A DNA stretch of 64,000 nt. Origin: RGIG9115 sp045128915. GTDB lineage: Bacteria; Bacillota; Clostridia; UBA1381. Where the stretch lies: assembly GCA_045128915.1 (NCBI GenBank), contig JBGVIT010000067.1, forward strand, positions 1 through 64,000, written 5' to 3'. The translations under genes were made by a program, and so were the position numbers. The notes under the pieces are model-generated. The model had not been told where the DNA came from and made no database searches. It was given only the letters and a program-made list of their open reading frames with translations. Shown here piece by piece: positions 40,986 through 49,325 of this stretch (position 1 is the first letter of the stretch; every line of letters starts with the position of its first letter).

Positions 40986-41089
40986 TATAATGTTCTCCTA
41001 TGTATTTTTGTGATTCTTTAAAAAAGGGGAGTTAAGTCCGGAAATAATCTAAGTTCTATAAATAACTATTTAACAGAATTAAAGCTATA

Positions 41090-41797
41090 TTATTGACCTA
41101 AACATATTATTGAGCCTATATCCTCTAAAGCTCCGCGTTTAAGTTGTATTATCTCAATCTCTTTTTCATTAAGAAAATTTCTGATTAATAATTCTGATTC
41201 ATGAAATCTCAATTCTCCGTTTACAAACAATTTGTTATTAAACGCACCTGTGGCGCCTCCAAAAAATCCGTAGTCCATTCCGATTAATTTTACAGATCCT
41301 TTATTAATCTTAAGAGCTTGTATTCCGTTTTTATATAATTCATTGTATATTCCATCGTCATCAGTAATTACAGAATCATTTATAAAACAAATACTGCATT
41401 TAGAATATCCCTGTCGTACGTTTATATGTTTTGAAAATTTCTGATTGATTACAGCAAGCGTTATTTTGTCAGTAAATTGAAAATTATGAACTGCTATATC
41501 GTTATTGCACGCTGCATTGAAAAATACATCTTCAGGATATTTATAAGCAGGTTCAGAGCTTCCGCAAATTATATTAATATCCGGAAGCTCTGATTTGTAA
41601 TACTCATATTGAGATGGACATACTGAAATCTCATTATTATTTAATTTACATACTGCAATATCAGCATGTCCGCAAATTGATTTATGAACGTTTATAGGTT
41701 TGGTTTTAATAATTTTATCAAAATGAGCAGATAAAGTATCAATAGCTTCCTGCTTAATTCTGAAATCTACTATCGCATACTTTGACATTTTTTTCAC
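41090..41797 (-). CDS. DUF6873 family protein at the end of the pyr operon
   Basis: The 235-aa protein has the layout of DUF6873, a guanidino-modifying-enzyme (GME)-fold family of unknown function: KYAIVDFRIKQEAIDTL at the start, a middle NVRQGYSKCSICFINDSVITDD, LIGMDYGFFGGATGAF, and the C-terminal EIIQLKRGALEDIGSIICLG. The GGATG and ICLG segments resemble active-site loops of the pentein fold. The GTG at 41797 overlaps the pyrF stop (GTGA), which fits coupled translation; an ATG at 41788 is an alternative. Its place as the last pyr gene suggests a nucleotide-related job, without proof. Confidence 0.7.
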   Translation of the reverse strand: MKKMSKYAIVDFRIKQEAIDTLSAHFDKIIKTKPINVHKSICGHADIAVCKLNNNEISVCPSQYEYYKSELPDINIICGSSEPAYKYPEDVFFNAACNNDIAVHNFQFTDKITLAVINQKFSKHINVRQGYSKCSICFINDSVITDDDGIYNELYKNGIQALKINKGSVKLIGMDYGFFGGATGAFNNKLFVNGELRFHESELLIRNFLNEKEIEIIQLKRGALEDIGSIICLGQ

Positions 41798-42492
41798 AAA
41801 GTAAACTCTCTAACACATCTTCTATATGCTTCAACAGGATCGTCTGCGGCCGTAATGGGACGACCTACAACAATGTAGTCAGAGCCTAATTCTTTTGCCA
41901 TTTCAGGAGTTGTAACTCTTACCTGATCACCAATGTCACCACCAGCAAATCTGATACCCGGTGTTACGGTGAGGAATTTATCGCCACAAGCTTTCTTTAC
42001 CTCGCCTGCTTCAAGCGGTGAACATACTACTCCGTCAAGACCTGATTTTTCAGCATTCTTGGCATAGTGCAAAACAACATCTTTGAGAGGTTTATCAATT
42101 AATAAATCATTTTTCATTCTTTCTTCACTTGTTGAAGTAAGCTGAGTAACTGCTATAAGTATCGGTCTTGTACCGTCTTCACGGGTTAAACCTTCAATAG
42201 CTGCTTCCATCATTGCACAGGTTCCAAATGCATGAAGATTGCACATGTCAACATCTAATGAGCTTAAAACCTTCATACTCTTTTTAACAGTATTAGGAAT
42301 ATCACAGAGTTTTAAATCAAGAAATATCTTGTGGCCTCTATTTTTAATTTCCCTTACCATTTGAGCACCCTCAGCATAAAAAAGCTCCATACCTATTTTT
42401 ACAAAAGGCTTTTCTTCTGTAAACTTATCAAGAAACGCTAATGTTTGTTCTTTGCTGTTGAAATCACAAGCAATAATTACATCTTTTCCCAT
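41794..42492 (-). CDS. pyrF: Orotidine 5'-phosphate decarboxylase
   Basis: The 232-aa TIM-barrel enzyme catalyses the last step of UMP synthesis. It starts MGKDVIIACDFNSKEQTLAF (aspartate and lysine ligands), then KPFVKIGMELFY. The catalytic Asp-Lys cluster is FLDLKLCDIPNTV, and the phosphate site includes TPGIRFAGGDIGDQVRV and YIVVGRPITAADDP. The chosen start is ATG 42492, eight bases after AAGGAGG; the frame extends further upstream but only into the pyrD stop region. It lies in a tightly packed gmk-like-pyrC-K-D-F operon. Confidence 0.95.
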   Translation of the reverse strand: MGKDVIIACDFNSKEQTLAFLDKFTEEKPFVKIGMELFYAEGAQMVREIKNRGHKIFLDLKLCDIPNTVKKSMKVLSSLDVDMCNLHAFGTCAMMEAAIEGLTREDGTRPILIAVTQLTSTSEERMKNDLLIDKPLKDVVLHYAKNAEKSGLDGVVCSPLEAGEVKKACGDKFLTVTPGIRFAGGDIGDQVRVTTPEMAKELGSDYIVVGRPITAADDPVEAYRRCVREFTL

Positions 42493-42505
42493 TATAAAAT
42501 CCTCC

Positions 42506-43417
42506 TTAATGTGCGCCACCGATTATATCAGTGAGATTGTTTATATTATATTTTTTCATTACCTCAGGCAAATCCTCTATTATTTTAACACATGCATACG
42601 GATCTACAAGATTGGCTGCGCCAACCTGAACAGCTGTTGCACCGGCGAGCATCATTTCGATGACATCCTCAGCACTTGATATTCCGCCAAGTCCCATTAT
42701 AGGAAGCTTAACAGCGTCATAAACCTGATAAACCATGCGTAGTGCAACCGGAAGTATTGCATCGCCGGAGAAACCACCCATTTTATTTGCAACTACCGGT
42801 TTCTTTGTTTTTAAATCAATTCTCATGCCCATTAGTGTGTTTATAAGGCTGATTCCGTCAGCACCACCTTGTGCACAAGCATCAGCTATTTTTGTAATAT
42901 CTGTTACATTCGGACTGAGTTTCATAAACACAGGTTTAGTTGTGACTTTTTTTACAGCTTCTGTAACAGCTCTTGCGCTTGCAGGATCCGTTCCAAAGCT
43001 CATTCCGCCGTTATGTACGTTGGGACAGCTTATATTAACCTCAATTATACCCACTTGCTCTTCCCTATCAATTTTTTCGCAGCAATAAGTATATTCATCT
43101 ATTGAAAAACCGCTAATATTAGCTACAACTTTTTTGTTAAAACATTTTTTAAGCTTAGGTAACTCTGTGTTGATTACCGCATCAATTCCGGGGTTTTGCA
43201 ATCCAACTGAATTAATAAGTCCGGCCGTACATTCAGCAATTCGCGGTGTGGGGTTGCCAAATCTGGGTTCTTTAGTGGTTCCTTTAAAAGAAAAACTTCC
43301 AAGAATATTTATATCATACAGTTCGGCAAATTCATAACCGAAACCGAAAGTACCACTTGCAGGAATGATTGGATTGTCCATTTCAAGCCCACATAATGAT
43401 ATTTTTGTATTTACCAT
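42506..43417 (-). CDS. pyrD: Dihydroorotate dehydrogenase, catalytic subunit (type 1B)
   Basis: The 303-aa FMN enzyme oxidises dihydroorotate to orotate in a heterotetramer with PyrK, using NAD+. Signatures: NPIIPASGTFGFGYEFAEL, GLQNPGIDAVI, NISCPNVHNGGMSFG with the active-site Cys of family 1 enzymes, PVFMKLSPNVTDI, LPIMGLGGISSAEDVIEMM and AGATAVQVGAANLVDP (FMN phosphate). It overlaps pyrK by 7 bp (ATGGTAA), which favours a fixed subunit ratio. Type 1B is typical for anaerobic Firmicutes. Confidence 0.95.
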   Translation of the reverse strand: MVNTKISLCGLEMDNPIIPASGTFGFGYEFAELYDINILGSFSFKGTTKEPRFGNPTPRIAECTAGLINSVGLQNPGIDAVINTELPKLKKCFNKKVVANISGFSIDEYTYCCEKIDREEQVGIIEVNISCPNVHNGGMSFGTDPASARAVTEAVKKVTTKPVFMKLSPNVTDITKIADACAQGGADGISLINTLMGMRIDLKTKKPVVANKMGGFSGDAILPVALRMVYQVYDAVKLPIMGLGGISSAEDVIEMMLAGATAVQVGAANLVDPYACVKIIEDLPEVMKKYNINNLTDIIGGAH

Positions 43418-44133
43418 ATAATTTCCTCCTTCACAAGTACGGGGCCTTCCTTACATATACGTTTATTTCCGTACTTAGTTTTGCAGCTACAACCCATACA
43501 AGCTCCAAATCCGCACCCCATGCGCTCTTCAAAACTATACTCACCGCTGACATCAGTAGCATCATAAATAGCTTTTAACATTGGCTCGGGGCCGCACGAG
43601 TATGTATAATCATAGTCTTTAAGATTTTTAATCACATCAGTAACAAAACCCTTTTCTCCATACGTTCCGTCTGCTGTTGCAACATATACATCCGGAGTGA
43701 TTTTTTTAAATTCGTCCACATAAAATACATCATCTTTTGAATTGAATCCCAAAACGATTATTGGGTTATTAAGTTCTTTAGCAAGCTTATATAATGGCGG
43801 AACTCCAACGCCGCCGCCCACAAGCAAGGGACGTTTGCCGGAGTTTTCAACATTAAAGCCGTTTCCGAGTCCCGTTAATACATTCAAGCTTTCACCCGGA
43901 TGCATTTCAGACATTTTTTCTGTACCTTTACCCACTACTTTATAAATTATTGTTATGGAATTTTCATCCCAATCACAAATCGAAATAGGTCTTCTTAGGT
44001 ATAGACCTGATATTGAGATGTTTATAAATTGTCCCGGGCGGCTTATTGATGTGGTATCACCCAAGAGTATCATCTTATATACATTTTGAGCAATTTTGAT
44101 ATTAGAGTCTATTATATAGTCAGCAGTTTTCAT
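43411..44133 (-). CDS. pyrK: Dihydroorotate dehydrogenase, electron transfer subunit
   Basis: The 240-aa subunit carries FAD and a 2Fe-2S cluster and passes electrons from PyrD to NAD+. FAD-binding residues are in LRRPISICDWDE. The NAD(P) domain has LLVGGGVGVPPLYKLAKEL and TYSCGPEPMLKAIY. The C-terminal cysteines of the cluster are in ERMGCGFGACMGCSCKT and RICKEGPV. Its ATG overlaps the pyrC stop (ATGA), and its end overlaps the pyrD start by 7 bp. GAAAGGAAA is the ribosome binding site. Confidence 0.95.
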   Translation of the reverse strand: MKTADYIIDSNIKIAQNVYKMILLGDTTSISRPGQFINISISGLYLRRPISICDWDENSITIIYKVVGKGTEKMSEMHPGESLNVLTGLGNGFNVENSGKRPLLVGGGVGVPPLYKLAKELNNPIIVLGFNSKDDVFYVDEFKKITPDVYVATADGTYGEKGFVTDVIKNLKDYDYTYSCGPEPMLKAIYDATDVSGEYSFEERMGCGFGACMGCSCKTKYGNKRICKEGPVLVKEEIIW

Positions 44134-45377
44134 ATCGTTTCCTTTCTATCCCATACTAACTTGCCTTTATAAAATGTCATAACACATTCACCAAACACTT
44201 CCATATCTTTGAAAGGTGTTGCTTTTCCTTTAGAAACAAAGTTTTCTGGATTGATATTATATTTTTTTGATAAATCAAAAACAGTAAAGTTGCCACGCTC
44301 TGTTGAAGTTGATATATTGAATCGTTTTTTAGGATTATAATGCATTAATTCTATTAGGTGTTTAAATGAGATAATGCCTGTTTTAACGAGATTTGTATAT
44401 AATATCGGAAAAGCCGTTTCAAGTCCAACAACCCCCATTGCACTATGAGCAAGCCCCTTTGATTTTTCTTCAAAGCTGTGTGGCGCATGGTCAGTTGCTA
44501 TCATATCAATAGTTCCGTCCTTAATGCCTTCTATAAGAGCAAGTCTGTCTTTTTCGGAACGAAGCGGAGGATTCATTTTAAATCTACCATCTTCCATAAG
44601 GTCTTTATCTGACAAAACAAGGTAATGAGGACCGGTTTCACAAGTAATATCCAAGCCTTCTTTTTTTGCATTACGGATAAGTTCAACACTCTCCGCAGTA
44701 GATATATGACACACGTGATATTTCACTTTAGTTTCTTTTACAAGCTCAATATCACGACGTATTTGCTCAAATTCACTTTCTGAAGAAATACCTTTGTGAT
44801 TATGCTGCTTTGCATATTCACCCATATGGATGTAGCCGCCGTTTAATAAAGAATTTACCTCGCAATGTGCAACAATAATCTTATTAAGTGATTTTGCACG
44901 AAGCATCGCACTTTTCATTATGTCGTCACTTTGAACACCGCGCCCATCATCTGAATACGCTATAACGTAATCAGCCATTTCATCAAAATCAGAAAGCTCT
45001 ACTCCCTCTTGATTCTTTGTAATCGAACCGTATGGATAGACACCAATACAAGCAGCTTTTGATATAATATTCTTTTGGATAAATAGATTTTCTACTGAAT
45101 CGGGTACAGGCTTCAGGTTCGGCATAGTACATACATCTGTATATCCACCGGCAGCCGCTGCCATACTGCCCGACTCTATTGTTTCCTTGTACGAAAATCC
45201 CGGTTCTCTGAAATGCACGTGCACATCAACAAAACCGGGTAACACACAAAGCGTGGTATTTTCGGCAGGAACAGTATCAAGCAATTCAAATGAAGCTGTA
45301 TTATCAGAAACAGTCACATTACAGCTTTTGAAATCATTACCGTCGAAAAACATAATATTGCTTAGTGATTTATTCAT
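44130..45377 (-). CDS. pyrC: Dihydroorotase
   Basis: The 415-aa class I dihydroorotase (amidohydrolase) closes carbamoyl-aspartate to dihydroorotate. The metal-binding HxH is in GFVDVHVHFREPGFSYKETI. Further ligands lie in IVAHCEVNSLL and YHVCHISTAESVELI, and the catalytic aspartate in MIATDHAPHSFEEK. SAMGVVGLETAFP is also diagnostic. The ATG overlaps the stop of the gmk-like gene (ATGA). The zinc-site residues appear complete, so the protein should be active rather than a non-catalytic PyrC-like subunit. Confidence 0.95.
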   Translation of the reverse strand: MNKSLSNIMFFDGNDFKSCNVTVSDNTASFELLDTVPAENTTLCVLPGFVDVHVHFREPGFSYKETIESGSMAAAAGGYTDVCTMPNLKPVPDSVENLFIQKNIISKAACIGVYPYGSITKNQEGVELSDFDEMADYVIAYSDDGRGVQSDDIMKSAMLRAKSLNKIIVAHCEVNSLLNGGYIHMGEYAKQHNHKGISSESEFEQIRRDIELVKETKVKYHVCHISTAESVELIRNAKKEGLDITCETGPHYLVLSDKDLMEDGRFKMNPPLRSEKDRLALIEGIKDGTIDMIATDHAPHSFEEKSKGLAHSAMGVVGLETAFPILYTNLVKTGIISFKHLIELMHYNPKKRFNISTSTERGNFTVFDLSKKYNINPENFVSKGKATPFKDMEVFGECVMTFYKGKLVWDRKETI

Positions 45378-45970
45378 TTTATAACCTCTTTATTTGAAAG
45401 TATTACGTTGGAAATAGCATCAGTATAAGTTAATAAAGAATCAGAAGTGTCTATTATAGTACGATTAGTATAACCGTTTATTGCATCTTCATCAAAATCA
45501 CTTTCATCCGCGATATAACGTCTGCAAACCTCAGTATAATTTGGATTTAATTGTTCTGATTCACGATTAATGCATCGTTCGAGTCTAAGCTTATTGTCGA
45601 GCGTTAAATAAATTACATGAACCCTGTCAACGCCGAAATATTCAAAAAAATTATACAAAGCCTTTTGAGTTGTAATTATGATATAGTCTTTTTCATCGTC
45701 AATATTGTTTGAAGCTGTGAAATAAATCCACTCACCATGAACTGTATTGTACGAGCGTTTTTCAATTACCTTGCCTTCTGCTTCCATTTGATTAAGTTCA
45801 AATTTTGAAACATAATGATAATTAACACCCTCAACCTCACCTTCACGCTGAGGTCTGGTTGTATAGGGAACGATTTTTGTTATACTAAGTTTAGAATTTT
45901 TTAACAATTCAGCAAGAACAGTATCTTTACCTGTTCCGCTTTTTCCAATTATACAATAAATTTTACCCAT
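45374..45970 (-). CDS. Guanylate-kinase-like P-loop kinase heading the pyr operon
   Basis: The 198-aa protein has a guanylate-kinase core: P-loop IIGKSGTGKDTVLAELL, the GMP-region TTRPQREGEVEGVNYHYVS, and a LID-like segment around LDNKLRLERCINRESEQ. It departs from canonical Gmk where the phosphate-binding Y-G-T is expected (here NTVHGEWIYF), and the C-terminal half is divergent, so its substrate may not be GMP. The start is ATG 45970 with GGAG eight bases upstream. It is first in the pyr operon, with the operon promoter directly upstream (46008-46036), and overlaps pyrC by 4 bp. Confidence 0.75.
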   Translation of the reverse strand: MGKIYCIIGKSGTGKDTVLAELLKNSKLSITKIVPYTTRPQREGEVEGVNYHYVSKFELNQMEAEGKVIEKRSYNTVHGEWIYFTASNNIDDEKDYIIITTQKALYNFFEYFGVDRVHVIYLTLDNKLRLERCINRESEQLNPNYTEVCRRYIADESDFDEDAINGYTNRTIIDTSDSLLTYTDAISNVILSNKEVIK

Positions 45971-46007
45971 AATCAATGCTCCAGACATACGATACATAAC
46001 TATAGAT

Positions 46008-46036
46008 ATTATAACTCAATAAAATCAAGCTGTCAA
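46008..46036 (-). promoter_or_regulatory. Promoter of the gmk-like/pyrCKDF operon
   Basis: On minus: perfect TTGACA and TATAAT with a 17-bp spacer. The untranslated region is only about 30 nt, leaving no room for a PyrR-type attenuator. Confidence 0.85.
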
Positions 46037-46070
46037 TGAATATAAGCATATTTTAACATATATGTAAAAA

Positions 46071-46094
46071 TGCCCGCCATATATATGACGGGCA
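46071..46094 (-). terminator. Terminator of trpB2
   Basis: On minus: TGCCCG and CGGGCA close a stem whose inner part is the self-complementary CATATATATG, followed by TTTTT. Confidence 0.75.
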
Positions 46095-46102
46095 AAAGAA
46101 AA

Positions 46103-47470
46103 TTAATCGATCTTGGGCAAAGATGCAAAGCCGAATTCCAATTCTTCTTGCGTGGGAATGTAGTCTGTCATAGTTCCTTCAGTAAAAGCGGTATATGCTG
46201 ACATATCAAAATAACCCGTACCGGTAAGGCCGAAGAGTATGGTCTTTTCCTCACCTGTTTCCTTACAACGCAAAGCTTCATCAATGGCAACCTTAATTGC
46301 ATGAGATGATTCAGGTGCAGGTAATGTTCCTTCACATTTTGCAAATGTTGATGCTGCTTCAAAAACCTCTGTTTGCTTAACTGAAACAGCGCGCATATAC
46401 TTATCATGATACAGTTGTGAAACAACCGGTGACATACCGTGAAATCTGAGACCGCCTGAATGATTTGGCGCAGGTATAAATCCGTTACCTAAAGTGTACA
46501 TCTTCATAAGCGGAGTTGTTTTGCCGGTATCAGCAAAATCATAAGCAAATTTACCTCGTGTCAAGGATGGGCATGATGCAGGCTCAACAGCAACAAAATC
46601 AATATTATTCTTGCCACGAATTTTATCAGCAATAAACGGTGAAATCAGACCGGCAAGATTTGAACCACCGCCTGCACAGCCGATTATCATGTCAGGTTCA
46701 ATTCCGTATTTCTCACAAGCGGTTTTAGCTTCAAGACCAATAACTGTCTGATGCATTGCAACATGATTCAACACGCTTCCCAGAACATATCTGCAATTAT
46801 CAGTTTTGAGAGCTGTTTCCATAGCTTCCGAAACGGCACATCCAAGTGAACCACCTGTTCCGGGGAATTCCTTTAATATCTTTCTTCCAACCTCTGTAGT
46901 TTCAGACGGTGACGGAACAACCTTGCCACCATATGTCTGAATAAGTGCCTTTCTATGAGGCTTTTGTTCGGCTGAAACCTTAACCATATAAACAGTTAAA
47001 TCGAGTCCATAGAAAGCACAGCCCATTGCAAGTGCAGTTCCCCATTGACCTGCTCCGGTTTCAGTAGTAAGGCTGGTTAAACCTTGTTCCTTGGCATAAT
47101 ACACCTGTGCTGCGGCAGAATTCAGCTTATGTGAACCAGAAGTGTTGTTACCTTCAAATTTATAGTATATTTTTGCAGGCGTATCCAAAACTCTTTCAAG
47201 ATTATAAGCTCTAACCAAGGGAGACGGTCTGAACATCTTATAAAAATCAAGTATTCCCTGTGGTATTGCTATGTATTCATCTGTTACATTAAGCTCTTGT
47301 TTTACAAGCTCGTCACAGAAAACCTTCTTAAGTGCTTCTTCGCCGCACACCTTACCCGTTGCAATGTCAATAAACGGTGCTGGTTTGTTTTCCATTACTG
47401 CACGTACATTATGCCATGCTTTGGGCATTTCGTTTTCTTCAAGATAAATTTTATATGGTATTTTAGTCAT
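46103..47470 (-). CDS. Tryptophan synthase beta-like PLP enzyme (TrpB2 type)
   Basis: The 455-aa protein is of the TrpB2 branch, longer than TrpB1 because of the N-terminal extension (KIYLEENEMPKAWHNVRAVM). The PLP lysine is in NNTSGSHKLNSAAAQVYY. The catalytic-glutamate region is TTETGAGQWGTALAMG, and the phosphate-binding glycine loop is IGCAGGGSNLAGL. TrpB2 enzymes condense indole with serine (or phosphoserine) and are thought to salvage indole when not paired with TrpA. No trpA or other trp gene is nearby. Its leader has a promoter, a (G/U)AG triplet array, a 28-codon ORF overlapping its start and a terminator hairpin. GAAAAGGGGA is the ribosome binding site. Confidence 0.92.
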   Translation of the reverse strand: MTKIPYKIYLEENEMPKAWHNVRAVMENKPAPFIDIATGKVCGEEALKKVFCDELVKQELNVTDEYIAIPQGILDFYKMFRPSPLVRAYNLERVLDTPAKIYYKFEGNNTSGSHKLNSAAAQVYYAKEQGLTSLTTETGAGQWGTALAMGCAFYGLDLTVYMVKVSAEQKPHRKALIQTYGGKVVPSPSETTEVGRKILKEFPGTGGSLGCAVSEAMETALKTDNCRYVLGSVLNHVAMHQTVIGLEAKTACEKYGIEPDMIIGCAGGGSNLAGLISPFIADKIRGKNNIDFVAVEPASCPSLTRGKFAYDFADTGKTTPLMKMYTLGNGFIPAPNHSGGLRFHGMSPVVSQLYHDKYMRAVSVKQTEVFEAASTFAKCEGTLPAPESSHAIKVAIDEALRCKETGEEKTILFGLTGTGYFDMSAYTAFTEGTMTDYIPTQEELEFGFASLPKID

Positions 47471-47549
47471 ATAAATCCCCTTTTCTATTAATATATTTCC
47501 GAGAAAAGAAAACCTCCGCGAAAAAGACGCAGAGGCAGAAAATTCGCAT
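47463..47549 (-). CDS. 28-codon leader peptide overlapping the trpB2 start
   Basis: A small frame starting MRIFCLCVFFAEVFF runs through the attenuator hairpin and ends at a TAA eight bases inside trpB2, so ribosomes finishing it would be positioned at the trpB2 ATG. It has two Cys and six Phe but no Trp. The only Shine-Dalgarno-like sequence (GATGAG) is part of the triplet array. Whether it is translated is unknown. The placement resembles leader peptides of attenuated biosynthetic genes. Confidence 0.4.
   Translation of the reverse strand: MRIFCLCVFFAEVFFSRKYINRKGDLYD
47501..47535 (-). terminator. Attenuator-type terminator in the trpB2 leader
   Basis: On minus: CCTCTGCG pairs with CGCGGAGG (8 bp, one G-U, 7-nt loop) followed by TTTTCTTTTCTC. 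It lies between the trpB2 promoter and start codon, so it can only act as a conditional terminator of this gene. Confidence 0.65.
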
Positions 47550-47552
47550 AAA

Positions 47553-47581
47553 ATCTCATCTAACTCATCTCATCTAATCTC
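47553..47581 (-). promoter_or_regulatory. Array of (G/U)AG triplets in the trpB2 leader
   Basis: Immediately after the predicted transcription start, the RNA reads GAG-AU-UAG-AU-GAG-AU-GAG-U-UAG-AU-GAG: six triplets, nearly all with 2-nt spacers, built from two exact copies of TTAGATGAGAT with a 14-nt period. Such spacing is what the tryptophan-binding protein TRAP recognises. The number is fewer than the usual 9-11 and no TRAP gene is in the window, so this is an inference. Confidence 0.45.
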
Positions 47582-47588
47582 AAACTAT

Positions 47589-47617
47589 ATACTACCATAA
47601 ACCAACAGTAATGTCAA
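47589..47617 (-). promoter_or_regulatory. Promoter of trpB2
   Basis: On minus: TTGACA, a 17-bp spacer and TAGTAT with an upstream TG (extended -10). Predicted start is about 110 nt before the trpB2 ATG. Confidence 0.7.
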
Positions 47618-47638
47618 TAGTTTAAACGAATTTATTAA

Positions 47639-49201
47639 TCAAATATTATATTTACCTGCTACCGCCTCTGCAACTTTAATTCCATCAACAGCAGATGAAG
47701 TTATTCCACCGGCGTGACCTCCTCCCTCTCCTGCAGAGAATACATTTATAATGTTTGTTTTTAAAGTTTCCTTGTCTCTTATGATTTTTATTGGAGAAGA
47801 ACTTCGTGTTTCAGGGCCTGTAAGTACAGCATCATATGAAGAAAAGCCATGAATTTTTCTTTCAAAATCAGATATACCTGATTTAATCGCATTGGAAACG
47901 TAATCAGGAAGCAGCATATTTAAATCTGCAAATTTATACCCAGGTTTTACTGTCGGTTCAACATCGCCAAGGGAACAGCTTTCTGTTGAATTTATGAAAT
48001 CACCCAATAGCTGAACGGGCATTTTATAATCCGAACCACCAATAATAAAGGCTTTCTTTTCCAGTTCTTCCTGAAGTTCGATTCCTTCAAACAAATTATT
48101 AGTTTTGTATTTCACATTAACAAGAAGTGCGCTGTTTGCATTATTCCCGGCTCTGTCATTATTACTCATGCCATTTGTTACAATACTGTTTTTGGCTGAT
48201 GCTGCATTTACGACATATCCGCCCGGACACATACAAAAGGTATATAAGGAATTCCCATCTTTGAGATGAGTCCATAATTTATAAGGCGCAGCCGGTAATT
48301 TATTTGAAAAACTGCCGTATAGAGCTTTGTTAATCATAGATTGACGATGTTCAATCCGAACACCTATTGAAAACGTCTTTTTTTCCATATTCAATCCTGA
48401 CATATATAAAGACCTGATGGTATCTCTTGCAGAGTGACCTATTGCTAGGATTAGATATTCACACGGAATCAGAACAGTTTCGCCGTTAGTATTAACTGTT
48501 CTGATTGCAGTAACTTTTCCGTTTTCAAGAACCATTTCTTCAAATCTTGTTTCAAATAAAAACTTGCCACCAAGACGTTCAATCTCTTTGCGCATATTTT
48601 TTACTACATTACGAAGAACATCTGTTCCTATGTGGGGAGCGCTATCACATAAAATGTTTTCAGGTGCTCCAAAATTCACAAATTCTTTTAATACAAATTT
48701 TATTCTCTCATCATTAACCCCTGTATTTAGTTTTCCGTCAGAAAAAGTTCCGGCGCCACCTTCTCCAAACTGAACATTAGATTCCGGATTTAAAACTGCC
48801 GAATCAAAAAAACTATTTACTGTTTTGACACGTTTATCAACATCACAGCCACGTTCTATAACAAGAGGACATGCTCCTGTGCGAGCAAGGCATAAAGCTG
48901 CAAACAATCCTGCAGGACCGCTTCCTACAATAATTATTTTTTTATCAAATTTGCATTCAGGGAATTTATATGGTTTTACTGTGACCGGCTGATATTTCAG
49001 CTTTTTAATGCCTCTTATGCTGCTTTTAGGCTCAACATCAATGCTGCAAGAATAATAAATATCACTTTTTCTCCTTGCATCAATAGATTTTTTAACAATT
49101 TGAAAATAAGTAAATTCTGTTCCTAATAGCTTCTTGCATTTATTTTTCAAATCAGATATGTTATCATCTAATTCCATTCTGACTTCATATAAACGAATCA
49201 A
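47639..49201 (-). CDS. FAD-dependent dehydrogenase of unknown substrate (COG2509-like)
   Basis: The 520-aa protein matches a widespread, uncharacterised FAD-binding family. After an N-terminal domain (ELDDNISDLKNKCKKLLG) comes the Rossmann dinucleotide motif IIIVGSGPAGLFAALCLA, then FGEGGAGTFSDGKLNTG, AIGHSARDTIRSLY, PGGYVVNAASAKNSIVTNGM, and the C-terminal flavin loop FSAGEGGGHAGGITSSAVDG. The start is TTG at 49201 with AGGTGA upstream; earlier in-frame ATG codons lie inside the structured leader and would translate the hairpin. It has its own promoter and a terminator-containing leader, so expression appears conditional. Confidence 0.85.
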   Translation of the reverse strand: MIRLYEVRMELDDNISDLKNKCKKLLGTEFTYFQIVKKSIDARRKSDIYYSCSIDVEPKSSIRGIKKLKYQPVTVKPYKFPECKFDKKIIIVGSGPAGLFAALCLARTGACPLVIERGCDVDKRVKTVNSFFDSAVLNPESNVQFGEGGAGTFSDGKLNTGVNDERIKFVLKEFVNFGAPENILCDSAPHIGTDVLRNVVKNMRKEIERLGGKFLFETRFEEMVLENGKVTAIRTVNTNGETVLIPCEYLILAIGHSARDTIRSLYMSGLNMEKKTFSIGVRIEHRQSMINKALYGSFSNKLPAAPYKLWTHLKDGNSLYTFCMCPGGYVVNAASAKNSIVTNGMSNNDRAGNNANSALLVNVKYKTNNLFEGIELQEELEKKAFIIGGSDYKMPVQLLGDFINSTESCSLGDVEPTVKPGYKFADLNMLLPDYVSNAIKSGISDFERKIHGFSSYDAVLTGPETRSSSPIKIIRDKETLKTNIINVFSAGEGGGHAGGITSSAVDGIKVAEAVAGKYNI

Positions 49202-49233
49202 AAAATCACCTGCTTTTGTTATGTAATAAAAAA

Positions 49234-49282
49234 AGAAATGCTTATAATTTATCCGGTTGGAGGCGCCGGACCGAGCATTTCT
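49234..49282 (-). promoter_or_regulatory. Structured terminator leader of the FAD enzyme gene
   Basis: On minus, about 40 nt after the predicted start, AGAAATGCT (49282-49274) pairs with AGCATTTCT (49242-49234), which is followed by six more T. Inside is a second stem, TCCGG/CCGGA (49270-49266 with 49256-49252), with loop CGCCTCCAA. A mini-ORF, ATG at 49278 to TAA at 49249 (MLGPAPPTG), lies within the hairpin. Since the promoter is downstream of the preceding gene, the terminator must control the FAD gene. It fits no riboswitch class I know. Confidence 0.55.
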
Positions 49283-49325
49283 TTCTTTGTATGTAGGAAT
49301 CACAGTAACGAGTACTGTAATTAGA

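Noticed and set aside
41001..41089. Regulatory element between the pyr operon end and capA
   Set aside because: Only weak AT-rich inverted repeats were seen and no promoter could be assigned with confidence.
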